Source of the DNA: RUG12461 sp045657665
Lineage (GTDB): Bacteria > Bacillota > Clostridia > Lachnospirales > Lachnospiraceae
Length of the DNA: 42,540 nucleotides
Assembly (NCBI GenBank): GCA_045657665.1
Contig: JAZOTN010000009.1
Location: 1-42,540 of the forward strand
Direction: 5' to 3'
Part shown: positions 1-8,842 of the stretch, one piece after another
Numbering within the stretch: the first letter of the stretch is position 1
Layout of the letters: the number at the start of each line of letters is the position of its first letter
Translations under genes and position numbers: made by a program
Notes under the pieces: generated by a model
What the model saw: the letters and a program-made list of their open reading frames with translations, nothing else
Database searches by the model: none
Told to the model about the DNA's origin: nothing

Positions 1-2123
1 GGAGCCAGGTACATGCCGTCACCCTCTTTGATATCATAGAAATTCAGAAAATCATCGTAGTTCTGCAGCGGGATATTGGCGCGGTAGGCTTCGACCGGGT
101 GCTCATTGGTGTCTACATATTCCTGTTCCGCTTCCAGGTAACGCGCCTCCTTCTGGATGATGGCGACCTGTTTAAAGAACGTGTCATAATCGAAATCCTC
201 CACCTCCCTGGCAATGTAGAGCAGGCACTTCATGGAGCCGAGATCCGCAATGGCTTCTCCCTGAACTCTATCAGCTCCCTCTTCTCCGTATGTAGCAGCG
301 GAAACCTGGGGTATCGTAGCAAGCTTGCTGTAGTAGCTTCTCATCTTATCTACACGTTCCTGGAACGCAGCCCGGTCTGCGTCTGTCCACCAGTTTATCA
401 AAGCACCGTCCTTATCATATTGGGAGCCTTTGTTATCAAAGGCGTGGGTGATCTCATGCCCTACGATCATGCAAAGCCCCCCCAGCTTCTTTTCAATGGG
501 CCAGTCCTTATCATAGTAATCCCCGCCACAGATGCCGGCAAAGATGTTGATGGAGTTGTCCTCGGGCATATAGGAGGCCCCCAGCTCGCTGTAATTATTT
601 GCATTTATCATGTAGCCTTCGTCAGCTCTATGAGACAAAGGTGCCGCCTCCCATAACCTGGAGTATCTTCTTGCCTTGATCGCTGCGGATATCGCCGTTT
701 CCCCTTCGGAAGCACTTTTTATGGCATCACATTTGACATCATATACTTTATCCGGATAGCAGATATACATCTTAATGTTATCCAGCTTCTCGATGGCAGT
801 AGCCTTTGTCTCATCAGAAAGCCAATCCTCTTCTTTGATCATCTCGCGGTAGGCAGTGATCATCAAATTGGTCAAGTCTGTGATATCAGGCTTCATGCTC
901 TTATCAAAGCAGTAGTTGACAAACATCTCATCTATCATGGACTCCACCGTGTCTGTCATCATTTTCAATGCATATGCCTGGGTATCCTCGATCGGGTTCT
1001 CGCCGTTGAACTTTGAGGTCTCTTCATAAGTTTTCCTGTCACCGTACCTGGAAAACTCCAGAAGGGTATTTACGAGCGTCCAGGCTTTGATGTCTTCGAT
1101 ATTCTCATCTGTGTAAGCCGCTTCAAGGCAGTCAAGGATTTTCGGGAACTGTATGCTGATCTTTCCCGTGAAATCGATATCATAGCCTAAAGCCCTGTAT
1201 ATATCTGCCACAGGGAAGTTTTTGTATCTGCTTTCAATATCTGCGATCGGAGCATTAATGGCATCATCCACAGTGGCGGACTCAATTCCGGGCAGGAAAT
1301 TTTGTTCAAACGCTTTTGCTGCTTCATAGATTGCCTTCGCCTCATCTTCGGAATAGCCGAGACCTTTCAGCATGTACTCTGCGGTCTGATGCTTAGCGGC
1401 CAGCGCAGGGGTTTCCGTTCCTCCCTCCTGATAGTCTGCAGCCTCATCCGAAAGCATCGTCTGACACGCGATGTTCAGTATATAATGGAAGGTATCCTGG
1501 CTGTCTTTTATGACCGAATTCACCATCATCGGATTCCCAAAAAGGTTACGGGCCGGATCAGAGTAGTACTTCGTCATCTCCTCCACGTTTTTGATGGACA
1601 TAAGGTCATCCACATAGGGCTTTAAAGGAGCAAAACCATCCTTATTCCTGGTATCCCAGTCCATGAGCAGTGAATTATAGTTCTGAAGTGTTGTCAGATC
1701 CTGATCATCCGTCTTATCACCGGTCAGGACAGCAACCATTGCCGCAGTGTTTCTGTCGGTCTGCTCCGTTCTTGCCGAAACATTTTCTGCGCCCTCTCTG
1801 ATCTTTACCTTTTCAGCCCAGTCCCTGTTAATGGCTGCAGCAAAATCATCCTTAAGGCTGATCTCGCCCATACCCTCATAGGCTCCATAGACATCAGAAT
1901 TGATCCACATTGCGCCGGGGCGATCTGCTGCGGCCTCCTCTGTCTGTGCTGCCGCTTCTTCAGTTACAGGTTCTGCTGCCGGTGCCTCTTCTTCCGCAGC
2001 TGCAGCAGTCTCCGTCTGAGCCTCGGCAGGGCTCTCAGCGGGAGCAGGATTACCGCATCCGGAAAGCGCCGTGCCTGTGATCAATGCTGCCGATAAAATA
2101 ACCGTGATCAGTTTTCTCTTCAT
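1..2123 (-). CDS. M13 family zinc metallopeptidase lipoprotein (PepO/neprilysin-like), 3' end cut by window
   Basis: Cell-surface endopeptidase of the M13 (neprilysin/PepO) family, expected to cleave oligopeptides outside the membrane. The ATG at 2123 follows an AAGGAGG ribosome binding site. The first residues form a lipoprotein signal with lipobox LSGC, followed by an Ala/Glu/Pro-rich linker typical of anchored proteins. The zinc-binding HExxH motif reads HEITH at about residues 556-560, and the third zinc ligand lies in GEAIADLG about 60 residues later. The frame is open to base 1, where it reads EGDGMYLAP; in this family that lies about a dozen residues before the C-terminal tryptophan, so only a short tail is missing. 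It starts 12 bases after the mscS-like gene ends and may be cotranscribed with it. Family assignment is firm; substrate unknown. Confidence 0.93.
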   Translation of the reverse strand, partial: MKRKLITVILSAALITGTALSGCGNPAPAESPAEAQTETAAAAEEEAPAAEPVTEEAAAQTEEAAADRPGAMWINSDVYGAYEGMGEISLKDDFAAAINRDWAEKVKIREGAENVSARTEQTDRNTAAMVAVLTGDKTDDQDLTTLQNYNSLLMDWDTRNKDGFAPLKPYVDDLMSIKNVEEMTKYYSDPARNLFGNPMMVNSVIKDSQDTFHYILNIACQTMLSDEAADYQEGGTETPALAAKHQTAEYMLKGLGYSEDEAKAIYEAAKAFEQNFLPGIESATVDDAINAPIADIESRYKNFPVADIYRALGYDIDFTGKISIQFPKILDCLEAAYTDENIEDIKAWTLVNTLLEFSRYGDRKTYEETSKFNGENPIEDTQAYALKMMTDTVESMIDEMFVNYCFDKSMKPDITDLTNLMITAYREMIKEEDWLSDETKATAIEKLDNIKMYICYPDKVYDVKCDAIKSASEGETAISAAIKARRYSRLWEAAPLSHRADEGYMINANNYSELGASYMPEDNSINIFAGICGGDYYDKDWPIEKKLGGLCMIVGHEITHAFDNKGSQYDKDGALINWWTDADRAAFQERVDKMRSYYSKLATIPQVSAATYGEEGADRVQGEAIADLGSMKCLLYIAREVEDFDYDTFFKQVAIIQKEARYLEAEQEYVDTNEHPVEAYRANIPLQNYDDFLNFYDIKEGDGMYLA

Positions 2124-2134
2124 ATCTTTCCTCC

Positions 2135-5047
2135 TTAGAACTTCACCTGATTTTCTTCAAACACGCGGTTCAGTTCGCCGGTCAGCGCACGCTGCACCTT
2201 GTGGTAATCCTTTTCCTTGCATTCCGCCGTCACGACGATGGTCAGCCCGTTATGTCCGAAGGCCGTCACTCCCTTATAATAAGGCCCGCTGATGATCCCG
2301 GCAATCTTTTCCTTGATCTCAGGCAGCGCCGTCTCCAGCATCTCCTCCATCCTCGACATGGTCTCCTCACGGCTGACGGTAAATTCCACTGCGCACCAGG
2401 AGTTGAGATGCGTCATATTGATGACATTTTTCACATCACGGTTGCTGATGATCTTGATGTTGCCGCCCTGTCCCATAAGCTTTGTAGAGCGGACGCCGAC
2501 CTCCACAACACTGCCGCGGTAGCCGCCGATCTCCACGATATCGCCCACCTGATATTCTCCCTCAAAGACGATGGTAATACCGGCAATGAGGTCGGTAACC
2601 AGATCCTTCATACCAAGGGACAGTGCAAACGAGAGGAGTCCCAGGGAAGCGATCACAGCTCTCGTGTCAAATCCCAGGTCTGCCAGAGCATAGTAGAAAA
2701 AGATTATGATCAGGATATACCGTGCAAGGTTCAAAGCCAGGCGCCCAATGGTCTCCCCCTTTGTATTGAGGAACCGGTTCAGTAAAAATCCCGTCAGTTC
2801 CAACACAAAATTCAGGAAGAACACGAGGCAGAAAAGGAGCAGTATTGCTGTCAATGCAAAAATGTTGAATCCCTTGACCCATTCTCCGTAGATCACATAA
2901 CCGAAGATACTCGACTGAGCCAGAGCCTGTTTCCCGGAAGCCAGAAAATAGATTACACCGCCGGTGATACAGATGAGTGCCAGCGTCTCTGCCAAAAGTC
3001 TTGCGGAATTACCGGGAGTTTTCTTGCTCCGGAAACGCTGGAGCAGCTTCCAGCGTTGTGACACATCCACAGTCCGCTTCTCTTCTCCGGTGGCAAGTAC
3101 CACAGTCTCTCCGCTGCCGTCGTACTCCTCTCCCATATCCTGCCAGTCGATGTTTTTCTCTTTGTACTTCCGCAAGAGAGAAAACATCAGGATCAGGAAG
3201 AAGAAGAAATAGGGAATCGACGCGGCAGCAGCAAAAGGTCCCGATGCAAAAAAGATATCATCCTGGGGAATCGCAACATAATACAGCACATTGTCCTTCG
3301 CTTGCGAGATGCCGTAATAGTTCTCGTTGTTCAGCCGGAAGAAGTCCATGAAATGATCCTTCACCTGTTTTTCTTCCATGCCAAGATCTATAAGGTTTCT
3401 CCCGATAATACTTGGATCACTGGAATAGATCACATTCTTTGTCTCCCCATCTGCCGTAAAAATGAGACCCGTTCCGGATGCCAGGACATCGATCAATTCA
3501 TTCTGCGTGAAGATCTTTAGAGAATCCCGCACCTTCGGAGACACATATGCTGCCAGTACCCCATAGGTCTCCTTATCGGAAAAGGAAAGCGGCACGCCGT
3601 AGGAAGCCATATAGAATCCGTTCGGGTCCTCCTTGTCCGGCTCGTTGACCACGGAAGGAACGCCGTTCCGGAGTTTTTGGAAGGTGCCGTTGCTGTCACC
3701 AGGTCCTCCCAGATAAAGGCCTCTTAAGTCAGAGTTGGTCAACATTTCCTTCCCTTCCGTATCATAGATCACAAGGTATTCCGCCCCGATGATCGTGCTG
3801 ACATCCTGCATGAAGTCTTCCTGTTTCAGCTCCGGATATTCCTGCATCAGTTTCGCGGTGTACTGCAGCTCATTCACCAGATTGTTATCATAAGTCTTTT
3901 TAAAAGAATCCAGCTGTCCTTCACTGGCATCGATCCTGTCAAATAATGTTTCTATAGATCTGTTACAGCCTTCATTGGCCTGATACAGACCGATCAATGC
4001 ACATCCGTATATGGCTGAAGCAAACACCACCAGAGTGGAAATGATCAGAAAACCGAAGGAAACACTCCGGATCCGTTTCGGCAGATAATTCTTCTGCTGA
4101 TTTAAGGACAATCTCTCCGTGCGCACAAATTTGAACACCGAAAAGATCCAGAAAGCAAAGACAAAAAAGCAGGCGAATATAATCCCGCAGATCGGGATCA
4201 CAAGAGGGATCACCTGTTCCAGTCCGCTAAACATGGAGGTGAGCACCACTCCCTGATAACTCCCGCTGATGGTTTTTGTCGTAAAGTGGAAGAAATCGTT
4301 ACCCAGCGCAACATCTCCCTGAAGGCTCTCATCCTTCAGATCGTCCGTCTTTTTGATACCGATTTTTTCCAGATTCTGTTCGTATCCGGAGAAGCTCTCC
4401 GGCCAGTATACGATATCGTCTGCCTTTTCATCTCTCAGGATGATCTTGATATCGTATGCTTTCTCCAGCGCTTTTACGTTTTCAAGCACCTCCACCACCC
4501 GGTCCGCGTAATCAAACTGATCGGCAATAGGTACAAACTCCGCATATCCATAGTCACCGGAGATGGGCTCACTGTTTATGGTTGTCATGACATGTTTTTT
4601 CATGTCATAAAAGTAGTTGTCATCCTGATAGGTTTTCAGCACTTCCTCGGAGAGTTCCGGAACATCCTTTGCATTCAGCTGCGATGCCTGCACAATCGAC
4701 GCTTCCTCCGGTATCATGGCACGGTTTCCCTCGATCTTTACAACATAGCCGTCACCGAATGCGCTGATATCACCGTTCCAGCCGCTGAAACCCTCCTCCC
4801 GCAGTGCGCGGGCAGTGATCTTCGTCTTAGCGGAACTCTGTGCAAGGATCACATCCGCATCATCACTCAGCTGCCCCGCCATTTGATCGAGATTCTCCAA
4901 TGCCTGCGCTGCCTGGATCTGCCCGCTGGCTATGATCCGCAAAAATTCCGACACGAAGCGAAATCCCATGAGGATCGCGGCTATGATAAGTGTGAATACC
5001 ACGATCAGGATCACTGTTCTTACTTTTTTTCCGATAGTTACTCTCAT
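2135..5047 (-). CDS. Large MscS-like mechanosensitive channel with two extracytoplasmic sensor regions
   Basis: A 970-residue membrane protein. The C-terminal third is a recognisable MscS module: pore helix around residues 800-835 (SLGLLSFALSLGMKDLVTDL), then the beta domain with GDIVEIGGYRGSVVEVGVRST and a mixed alpha/beta tail to 970. The N-terminal two thirds are not usual for MscS: a membrane segment at about 10-30, a roughly 250-residue extracytoplasmic region, two membrane segments near 285-355, a second extracytoplasmic region to about 605, and further membrane segments near 610-630, 690-710, 735-760 and 775-795. The outer regions resemble Cache-type ligand-binding domains in position and composition (inferred, not proven). 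GGAGG lies 10 bases before the ATG, and the start overlaps the stop of the small upstream gene (ATGA). A ligand-gated rather than purely tension-gated channel is a reasonable inference. Confidence 0.85.
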   Translation of the reverse strand: MRVTIGKKVRTVILIVVFTLIIAAILMGFRFVSEFLRIIASGQIQAAQALENLDQMAGQLSDDADVILAQSSAKTKITARALREEGFSGWNGDISAFGDGYVVKIEGNRAMIPEEASIVQASQLNAKDVPELSEEVLKTYQDDNYFYDMKKHVMTTINSEPISGDYGYAEFVPIADQFDYADRVVEVLENVKALEKAYDIKIILRDEKADDIVYWPESFSGYEQNLEKIGIKKTDDLKDESLQGDVALGNDFFHFTTKTISGSYQGVVLTSMFSGLEQVIPLVIPICGIIFACFFVFAFWIFSVFKFVRTERLSLNQQKNYLPKRIRSVSFGFLIISTLVVFASAIYGCALIGLYQANEGCNRSIETLFDRIDASEGQLDSFKKTYDNNLVNELQYTAKLMQEYPELKQEDFMQDVSTIIGAEYLVIYDTEGKEMLTNSDLRGLYLGGPGDSNGTFQKLRNGVPSVVNEPDKEDPNGFYMASYGVPLSFSDKETYGVLAAYVSPKVRDSLKIFTQNELIDVLASGTGLIFTADGETKNVIYSSDPSIIGRNLIDLGMEEKQVKDHFMDFFRLNNENYYGISQAKDNVLYYVAIPQDDIFFASGPFAAAASIPYFFFFLILMFSLLRKYKEKNIDWQDMGEEYDGSGETVVLATGEEKRTVDVSQRWKLLQRFRSKKTPGNSARLLAETLALICITGGVIYFLASGKQALAQSSIFGYVIYGEWVKGFNIFALTAILLLFCLVFFLNFVLELTGFLLNRFLNTKGETIGRLALNLARYILIIIFFYYALADLGFDTRAVIASLGLLSFALSLGMKDLVTDLIAGITIVFEGEYQVGDIVEIGGYRGSVVEVGVRSTKLMGQGGNIKIISNRDVKNVINMTHLNSWCAVEFTVSREETMSRMEEMLETALPEIKEKIAGIISGPYYKGVTAFGHNGLTIVVTAECKEKDYHKVQRALTGELNRVFEENQVKF

Positions 5048-5250
5048 CTGATATAAGCCTCCAAATCTTCCGGCCTCATGATCCGCTCCAGCTTTTCCGC
5101 TTCTTTTGTAGCAGCGGTATTGTAATGGCGCCTTGCGGTCTCCACATCCTTTTTCAGATTCTCAAGAAGCATCGCAACCCGTTTCTGTTCTTCGTTTCTT
5201 TTTTCCGTCACGATCTGCTGCTGGTTTTGAATTTTCAGTTGTTCATCCAT
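5044..5250 (-). CDS. Small coiled-coil protein translationally coupled to the MscS-like gene
   Basis: A 68-residue, highly charged, probably all-helical protein rich in Gln, Glu, Lys and Arg, with no signal peptide or membrane segment. Its stop codon overlaps the start of the channel gene in an ATGA junction, which argues that it is a real gene coupled to it. The upstream AAGGAAAAAAG gives only a weak ribosome binding site. I do not recognise a family. A cytoplasmic partner or assembly factor for the channel is possible but unproven. Confidence 0.6.
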   Translation of the reverse strand: MDEQLKIQNQQQIVTEKRNEEQKRVAMLLENLKKDVETARRHYNTAATKEAEKLERIMRPEDLEAYIR

Positions 5251-5270
5251 CTTTTTTCCTTTTCTTGGAA

Positions 5271-5293
5271 GACAGGGAACGGTTCTCCGTCTC
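5271..5293. repeat. REP-like element, GGGAACGGTTCT type (partial copy)
   Basis: Reads GACAGGGAACGGTTCTCCG and onward, and shares the ACGGTTCT core with the long hairpin at 6460-6517 and the inverted copy at 22895-22917. It lies in the 216-base divergent intergenic region 5251-5466, which also holds the upstream signals for the genes on either side. Confidence 0.45.
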
Positions 5294-5472
5294 CTGCGAC
5301 GTTAGGTGCTCCGATTATACCACATAAAGGCTGTTTCTTCCATCCTATTAACTCCTGAAAAAGCCTGTCGATTTTGTGTCGAATTTAGTTGATTTCACAA
5401 TCCGGAGTAGGTATGATTTTGAGTAGGATGGCTCGCACATATGGAGCTTACTTACAATAGGGAGAAATGAAG

Positions 5473-6441
5473 ATGAAAAAATGGGAAAAAATGGCGGCGC
5501 TGTTACTTACAGCAGTTTTCACACTGACATTGCTGACAGGATGCCAGGGACAGCAGACAGCTTTGATGCCTCAGGCAGAAACGGAAACGGAAAACGCGGA
5601 GGTGGAGGCTTTGCTGGAGGAAGCTCGTGAGGCGGCAGACGAGGAAGACTATGCCAAAGCGAAAGACCTGTGGGTAAAAGCAGCCGAGCTGGGAAGCGCG
5701 AGTGCAGACTATAACCTGTTCATGCTTTTTCATACGGAAGTTGATACAACGATCCCCGAAGAAGAGGCTATGGAACATCTTTTTAAGGCCGCGGAAATGG
5801 GGCTGCCCGCGGCAAACTTTCAGCTCGGATCATGCTATAATTTTGGAGAATACGGCATCCAGTCCTATGAAAAGGCAAGAGAGTATTATGAACGGGCAAT
5901 AGAGCTGGGGGATCCCAGAGGCTACAACGACCTCGGATATTTATATTTCTACGGACTGGGAGGAGAACAATCCGTAGAGAAAGCAACAGAGTATTACGAA
6001 AAGGCAGCGGAACAGGGTGTTCCTATTGCACTATGCAATCTTGCTGACATGTATTTTTACGGCAGAGGTGTTCCCCAGGATTATGAAAAAGCCTATGACT
6101 ATATCAAGCAGGCTTATGACGAAGGGGAAATACAGGCGAATTGCATTTTGGCCGCACTCTACTACAATGGTTATGTGGTGGAACAATCCTATGAAAAAGC
6201 TTTGGATCTTTTGAAGGATGCGGTAGAAGGAGGCGCCAGCGACACGGGCGAATATCTCGGAAAGTTCTATCGAGATGGGATCATCGTGGACCAGGATTAT
6301 GAGACCGCAGCAGATCTGTTCTGGCAGGCATACGAAGAGGGATCCGAAGAAGCAAAGGAATTCTATGATGAACTGATCAGCGAGGGAAAAATTCCGGCAG
6401 ATTACCAGCCGAAGGAAGTGACGGATCTTAAGCTGCCGTAA
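5473..6441 (+). CDS. Sel1-repeat (TPR-like) lipoprotein
   Basis: A surface-anchored solenoid protein of 322 residues. The signal peptide ends at lipobox LLTGC and is followed by a Glu-rich linker. From about residue 45 onward there are successive Sel1 repeats of about 36 residues (for example YEKAREYYERAIELGDPRG, AADLFWQAYEEGSEEA), six to seven in all. Such repeats mediate protein-protein contacts. An ATG also exists at 5467, but AGGGAG at 5459-5464 is only two bases from it and eight from 5473, so 5473 is preferred. A long hairpin follows the stop codon. No partner gene is evident. Confidence 0.9.
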   Translation: MKKWEKMAALLLTAVFTLTLLTGCQGQQTALMPQAETETENAEVEALLEEAREAADEEDYAKAKDLWVKAAELGSASADYNLFMLFHTEVDTTIPEEEAMEHLFKAAEMGLPAANFQLGSCYNFGEYGIQSYEKAREYYERAIELGDPRGYNDLGYLYFYGLGGEQSVEKATEYYEKAAEQGVPIALCNLADMYFYGRGVPQDYEKAYDYIKQAYDEGEIQANCILAALYYNGYVVEQSYEKALDLLKDAVEGGASDTGEYLGKFYRDGIIVDQDYETAADLFWQAYEEGSEEAKEFYDELISEGKIPADYQPKEVTDLKLP

Positions 6442-6459
6442 GAGACAGGGAACGTAAAG

Positions 6460-6517
6460 GAGAGAGGGGACGGTTCTTTGTCACTTTAAAATGTGACATA
6501 GAACCGTCCCCTCTCTC
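6460..6517. repeat. Long REP-like inverted repeat (GAGAGAGGGGACGGTTCT...)
   Basis: GAGAGAGGGGACGGTTCT runs into GTCAC, a short AT-rich loop, and then the complement GTGAC...AGAACCGTCCCCTCTCTC: a stem of about 25 base pairs with one imperfection. It lies 18 bases after the Sel1 gene and probably also ends its transcript, although there is no T-run. The GGGACGGTTCT core recurs at 5271 and 22895. Confidence 0.75.
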
Positions 6518-6536
6518 GCCGCTATTTGCACCCCGA

Positions 6537-6860
6537 TCAGGTGTTGATCTCACGATAATAAGCTTCCAGACGCGGCCTTGCATTTTCATAGATCTGCTTC
6601 AGGTCCGGATAGCCTGAGCCGTCCCACCGTTCATGATGGTAATGCGCTACATTTTCCGCCACGATCTTGAAGGATTCATCATCCGTATTTCGCATCTCCC
6701 CGGAAGCTGTCCAGGAAATGTCCGAAGCATACGATCGGCACGAATGCAAAGATCAGGCTGATATTCACATTGAAGTGCTTATGCCAAATGAAAATATAAA
6801 TTGCAGTACACAGTAACGATGCAATAAAAATGCTGCCGTAAATGATCGGTATCAAAAACT
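6537..6860 (-). pseudogene. Decayed membrane/HD-GYP domain gene (internal deletion, frameshift)
   Basis: Two fragments of what looks like one signalling gene. The upstream piece (about 6857 to 6690) reads as hydrophobic helices such as LIPIIYGSIFIASLLCTAIY and ends in a stop. In another frame the segment after it encodes MRNTDDESFKIVAENVAHYHHERWDGSGYPD, which is the HHExxDGxGYP core of HD-GYP cyclic-di-GMP phosphodiesterases, then jumps to a 21-residue tail ending YYREINT. The catalytic domain has lost most of its length, including the region after GYPD, so no active enzyme can be made. An origin by deletion within a membrane-bound HD-GYP protein is inferred. Confidence 0.7.
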
Positions 6861-6873
6861 ATTGTCTCCCCTG

Positions 6874-8013
6874 TCAGGATCGGGATGCGAAGTAGCTGTC
6901 GATCCGCGTTTTCACATTATCAACAATGCTGAAATAATAAAGAGAATAATCAGCGCTGTGATAGCTTTCCGGTCCGAAGATATCCGGCATTTCCCAATCG
7001 TTAATTTGCATAAACTTGACCGGTTTCGTCGTACAGATCACAACACCCCGCTCGGGATCGACCTGGGCATCCGCAATACCCGGATGGCTTTCCGAAAAGG
7101 ACTGGTGGATCACCTTCGCGATCAGATCCTCCAAGGTGATTTCCTCTTTCAGCAATTTATCGATATCATACTGGGCGTTAAGAAGCTCCATTTCTAAGGC
7201 GCCCGCCATATCATCCGTGCGGCTTCCGGGGCAGTCCTCCGCCGGTACATGTGTATCCGACAGGGTCCATGTGATCGGGTTGATGGAGATCGCGCCTTCC
7301 TCCACAACGATGTTGTCCGCATCCTTATTCCCGGGTCCCTCCGTATTCCAGGATACAATAACACCGGTGTCATCCGCCCCCTGCGCGAATTTCAAGTGCG
7401 GGTACTTCTCCAGATCCTCTTTCGTAACGGAAAAGCCCACCAGATAAGCCGCAATCATCCTGTCATAGTACTTGGGATGCAGCCGGAAGTATTCTTCCAG
7501 AGCGATCTTCAGCAGAATGGATCCCTGGGAATGACCGGCCAGAATAAAGGGCCGTCCCTCGTTGTAATGTTCGAAATAGTAATCCAGAGCCGCATAGATA
7601 TCCGTACGCTGCTCCTGCTTATGAAAGTCCTCCAGATCCTGTCCCCTGTAATATGCCGCTGCCGCCATATTGCTCTGGCGATAGAACGGAGCATAGACAT
7701 TCGTGCTCTCTTCGAATGCAGTGGCGTTCTTTACATAGGTATCATAGGCGCCGATTTGCATGATAGGGTTATCGATATCCACAATGGGCTGGGCATCTTC
7801 CGAGGTGTCCGTAATGATCGTGGGATAGACAAAAAAGGTATCCACCTCTTTCGTGTTCTCCTCCGGAAGCTTCAACCAGTTGTCCTTATTAGAATAATCA
7901 GTCGCTATGCCCACCAACGGCTCATCGTATGTGACCCCCCCGCAACCGGACAGAAGCAGGCTCCCCAGAAGGAACAGTGTTAATACAGTGATCCATTTAT
8001 TTCTCTTCTTCAT
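6874..8013 (-). CDS. DUF3089-type alpha/beta-hydrolase lipoprotein
   Basis: A 379-residue predicted secreted serine hydrolase of the DUF3089 family. The signal peptide ends at lipobox LLSGC (Cys24). The nucleophile elbow is GHSQG (Ser162), preceded by the family's characteristic VDTFFVYPT and followed by SWNTEGPGN. Substrate is unknown; family members are lipase/esterase-like. It has its own promoter at 8049-8077. The end of the gene runs close to the decayed HD-GYP locus, and no terminator is visible directly downstream. Confidence 0.88.
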   Translation of the reverse strand: MKKRNKWITVLTLFLLGSLLLSGCGGVTYDEPLVGIATDYSNKDNWLKLPEENTKEVDTFFVYPTIITDTSEDAQPIVDIDNPIMQIGAYDTYVKNATAFEESTNVYAPFYRQSNMAAAAYYRGQDLEDFHKQEQRTDIYAALDYYFEHYNEGRPFILAGHSQGSILLKIALEEYFRLHPKYYDRMIAAYLVGFSVTKEDLEKYPHLKFAQGADDTGVIVSWNTEGPGNKDADNIVVEEGAISINPITWTLSDTHVPAEDCPGSRTDDMAGALEMELLNAQYDIDKLLKEEITLEDLIAKVIHQSFSESHPGIADAQVDPERGVVICTTKPVKFMQINDWEMPDIFGPESYHSADYSLYYFSIVDNVKTRIDSYFASRS

Positions 8014-8048
8014 ACAGTTCTCCTTTGCTGTGAAATATGTTCTGTCCT

Positions 8049-8077
8049 ATTATACTATTTTTCATCCTATGTTTACA
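8049..8077 (-). promoter_or_regulatory. Probable sigma-A promoter of the DUF3089 lipoprotein gene
   Basis: On the minus strand TGTAAA, 17 bases, TATAAT, ending about 35 bases before the ATG. Confidence 0.6.
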
Positions 8078-8103
8078 GTACCCTGACTGTCCGCAAGTAC
8101 AAT

Positions 8104-8146
8104 CTTTTTTGCAGAAAAAGAGCCCTCCCGTAGGAAGACTCTTGAT
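8104..8146 (-). terminator. Rho-independent terminator, part of a 43-base exact duplicate
   Basis: On the minus strand GAGTCTTCC-tacg-GGAGGGCTC followed by TTTTT ends the BrnTA transcript. The 43 bases are identical to 30423-30465. Confidence 0.8.
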
Positions 8147-8214
8147 GAAAACATTGCTTTCTGGTTGGGAAGTATCGGTTCATTGAAACTTTCCACAATG
8201 CTATATATTGTTAA

Positions 8215-8424
8215 TTAAGCCCACGACATTTGAAGCTTTTTCTTTTCCTGAGCACATTCAGAAAGATATAGATTGATAAGAGTCTGATATGGTATGCCGG
8301 TTTCATCAGACTGGCTTTTGAAATAATCAATAGTGTCTACATTCAGATTGATCGTAATCTGCTTTTTCAGTTTTTTTGTGTACGGATTTTTTATTCCGTT
8401 CGAAAAATCATATTCGTCTCTCAT
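8215..8424 (-). CDS. brnA: BrnA-like antitoxin (ribbon-helix-helix)
   Basis: A 69-residue protein. Residues about 18-60 (KKQITINLNVDTIDYFKSQS...GIPYQTLINLYL) match the CopG/BrnA ribbon-helix-helix fold, which binds DNA and neutralises BrnT. The longer frame upstream is rejected because AAAGGAG sits just before the ATG at 8424 and BrnT ends one base upstream. It is transcribed after the toxin, the usual brnTA order. By family knowledge the complex represses its own promoter. Confidence 0.88.
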   Translation of the reverse strand: MRDEYDFSNGIKNPYTKKLKKQITINLNVDTIDYFKSQSDETGIPYQTLINLYLSECAQEKKKLQMSWA

Positions 8425-8425
8425 A

Positions 8426-8728
8426 TTATACTCCTTTCCGGCTCTGGTATTGGTGTGCCTCATTGTTTGTTGCTTTTCTCGCGGATATGATCCGAATAAT
8501 GTCGTCATTTCCACGGTAACAATGGCTGACAACCAACAAGTGCGCAACTGAGCTATATCCAAGTATCAGAAATCTCTCTTCGTCTAATGATGAGTGATCC
8601 GGATCGGCAATCACAATAGCATACTCATCATAGAATACCGATTTTGCTTCATCAAAAGAGATGTTATGCTTGTTTTCATTATCGTAGTATTTCTTATCAT
8701 GCCATTCAAATTTGATTTCATCTCTCAT
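8426..8728 (-). CDS. brnT: BrnT-like ribonuclease toxin
   Basis: A 100-residue type II toxin of the BrnT family (RelE-like ribonuclease fold). It shows the family signature FEWHDKKYYDNENKHNISFDEA near the start and IRIISARKATNNEAHQY at the C-terminus. It is expected to cleave mRNA when free of BrnA. The predicted -10 box lies only six bases before the ATG and there is no Shine-Dalgarno sequence, so the transcript may be leaderless. Confidence 0.88.
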   Translation of the reverse strand: MRDEIKFEWHDKKYYDNENKHNISFDEAKSVFYDEYAIVIADPDHSSLDEERFLILGYSSVAHLLVVSHCYRGNDDIIRIISARKATNNEAHQYQSRKGV

Positions 8729-8734
8729 AATTGT

Positions 8735-8763
8735 ATTTTAATTATATGATATTAAATTGTCAA
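8735..8763 (-). promoter_or_regulatory. Promoter of brnTA
   Basis: On the minus strand TTGACA, 17 bases, TAAAAT. The AT-rich spacer with imperfect dyads (ATATCATATAAT) is a plausible BrnA operator. The transcription start would fall at or very near the ATG. Confidence 0.6.
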
Positions 8764-8842
8764 TATAATCGATTCGAAAAGGAGTTTTTACGAAAAATAA
8801 GCCGAAACAAAAAGCCCGCACAAGCTCCGCAAAACCTGTTTA

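Noticed and set aside
4286..5056. 256-codon plus-strand frame opposite the MscS-like gene
   Set aside because: Shadow of the channel gene; no ribosome binding site, and the coding evidence is all on the minus strand.
7249..7983. 244-codon plus-strand frame opposite the DUF3089 gene
   Set aside because: The minus strand has a lipobox and GHSQG motif; this frame has neither signals nor family resemblance.
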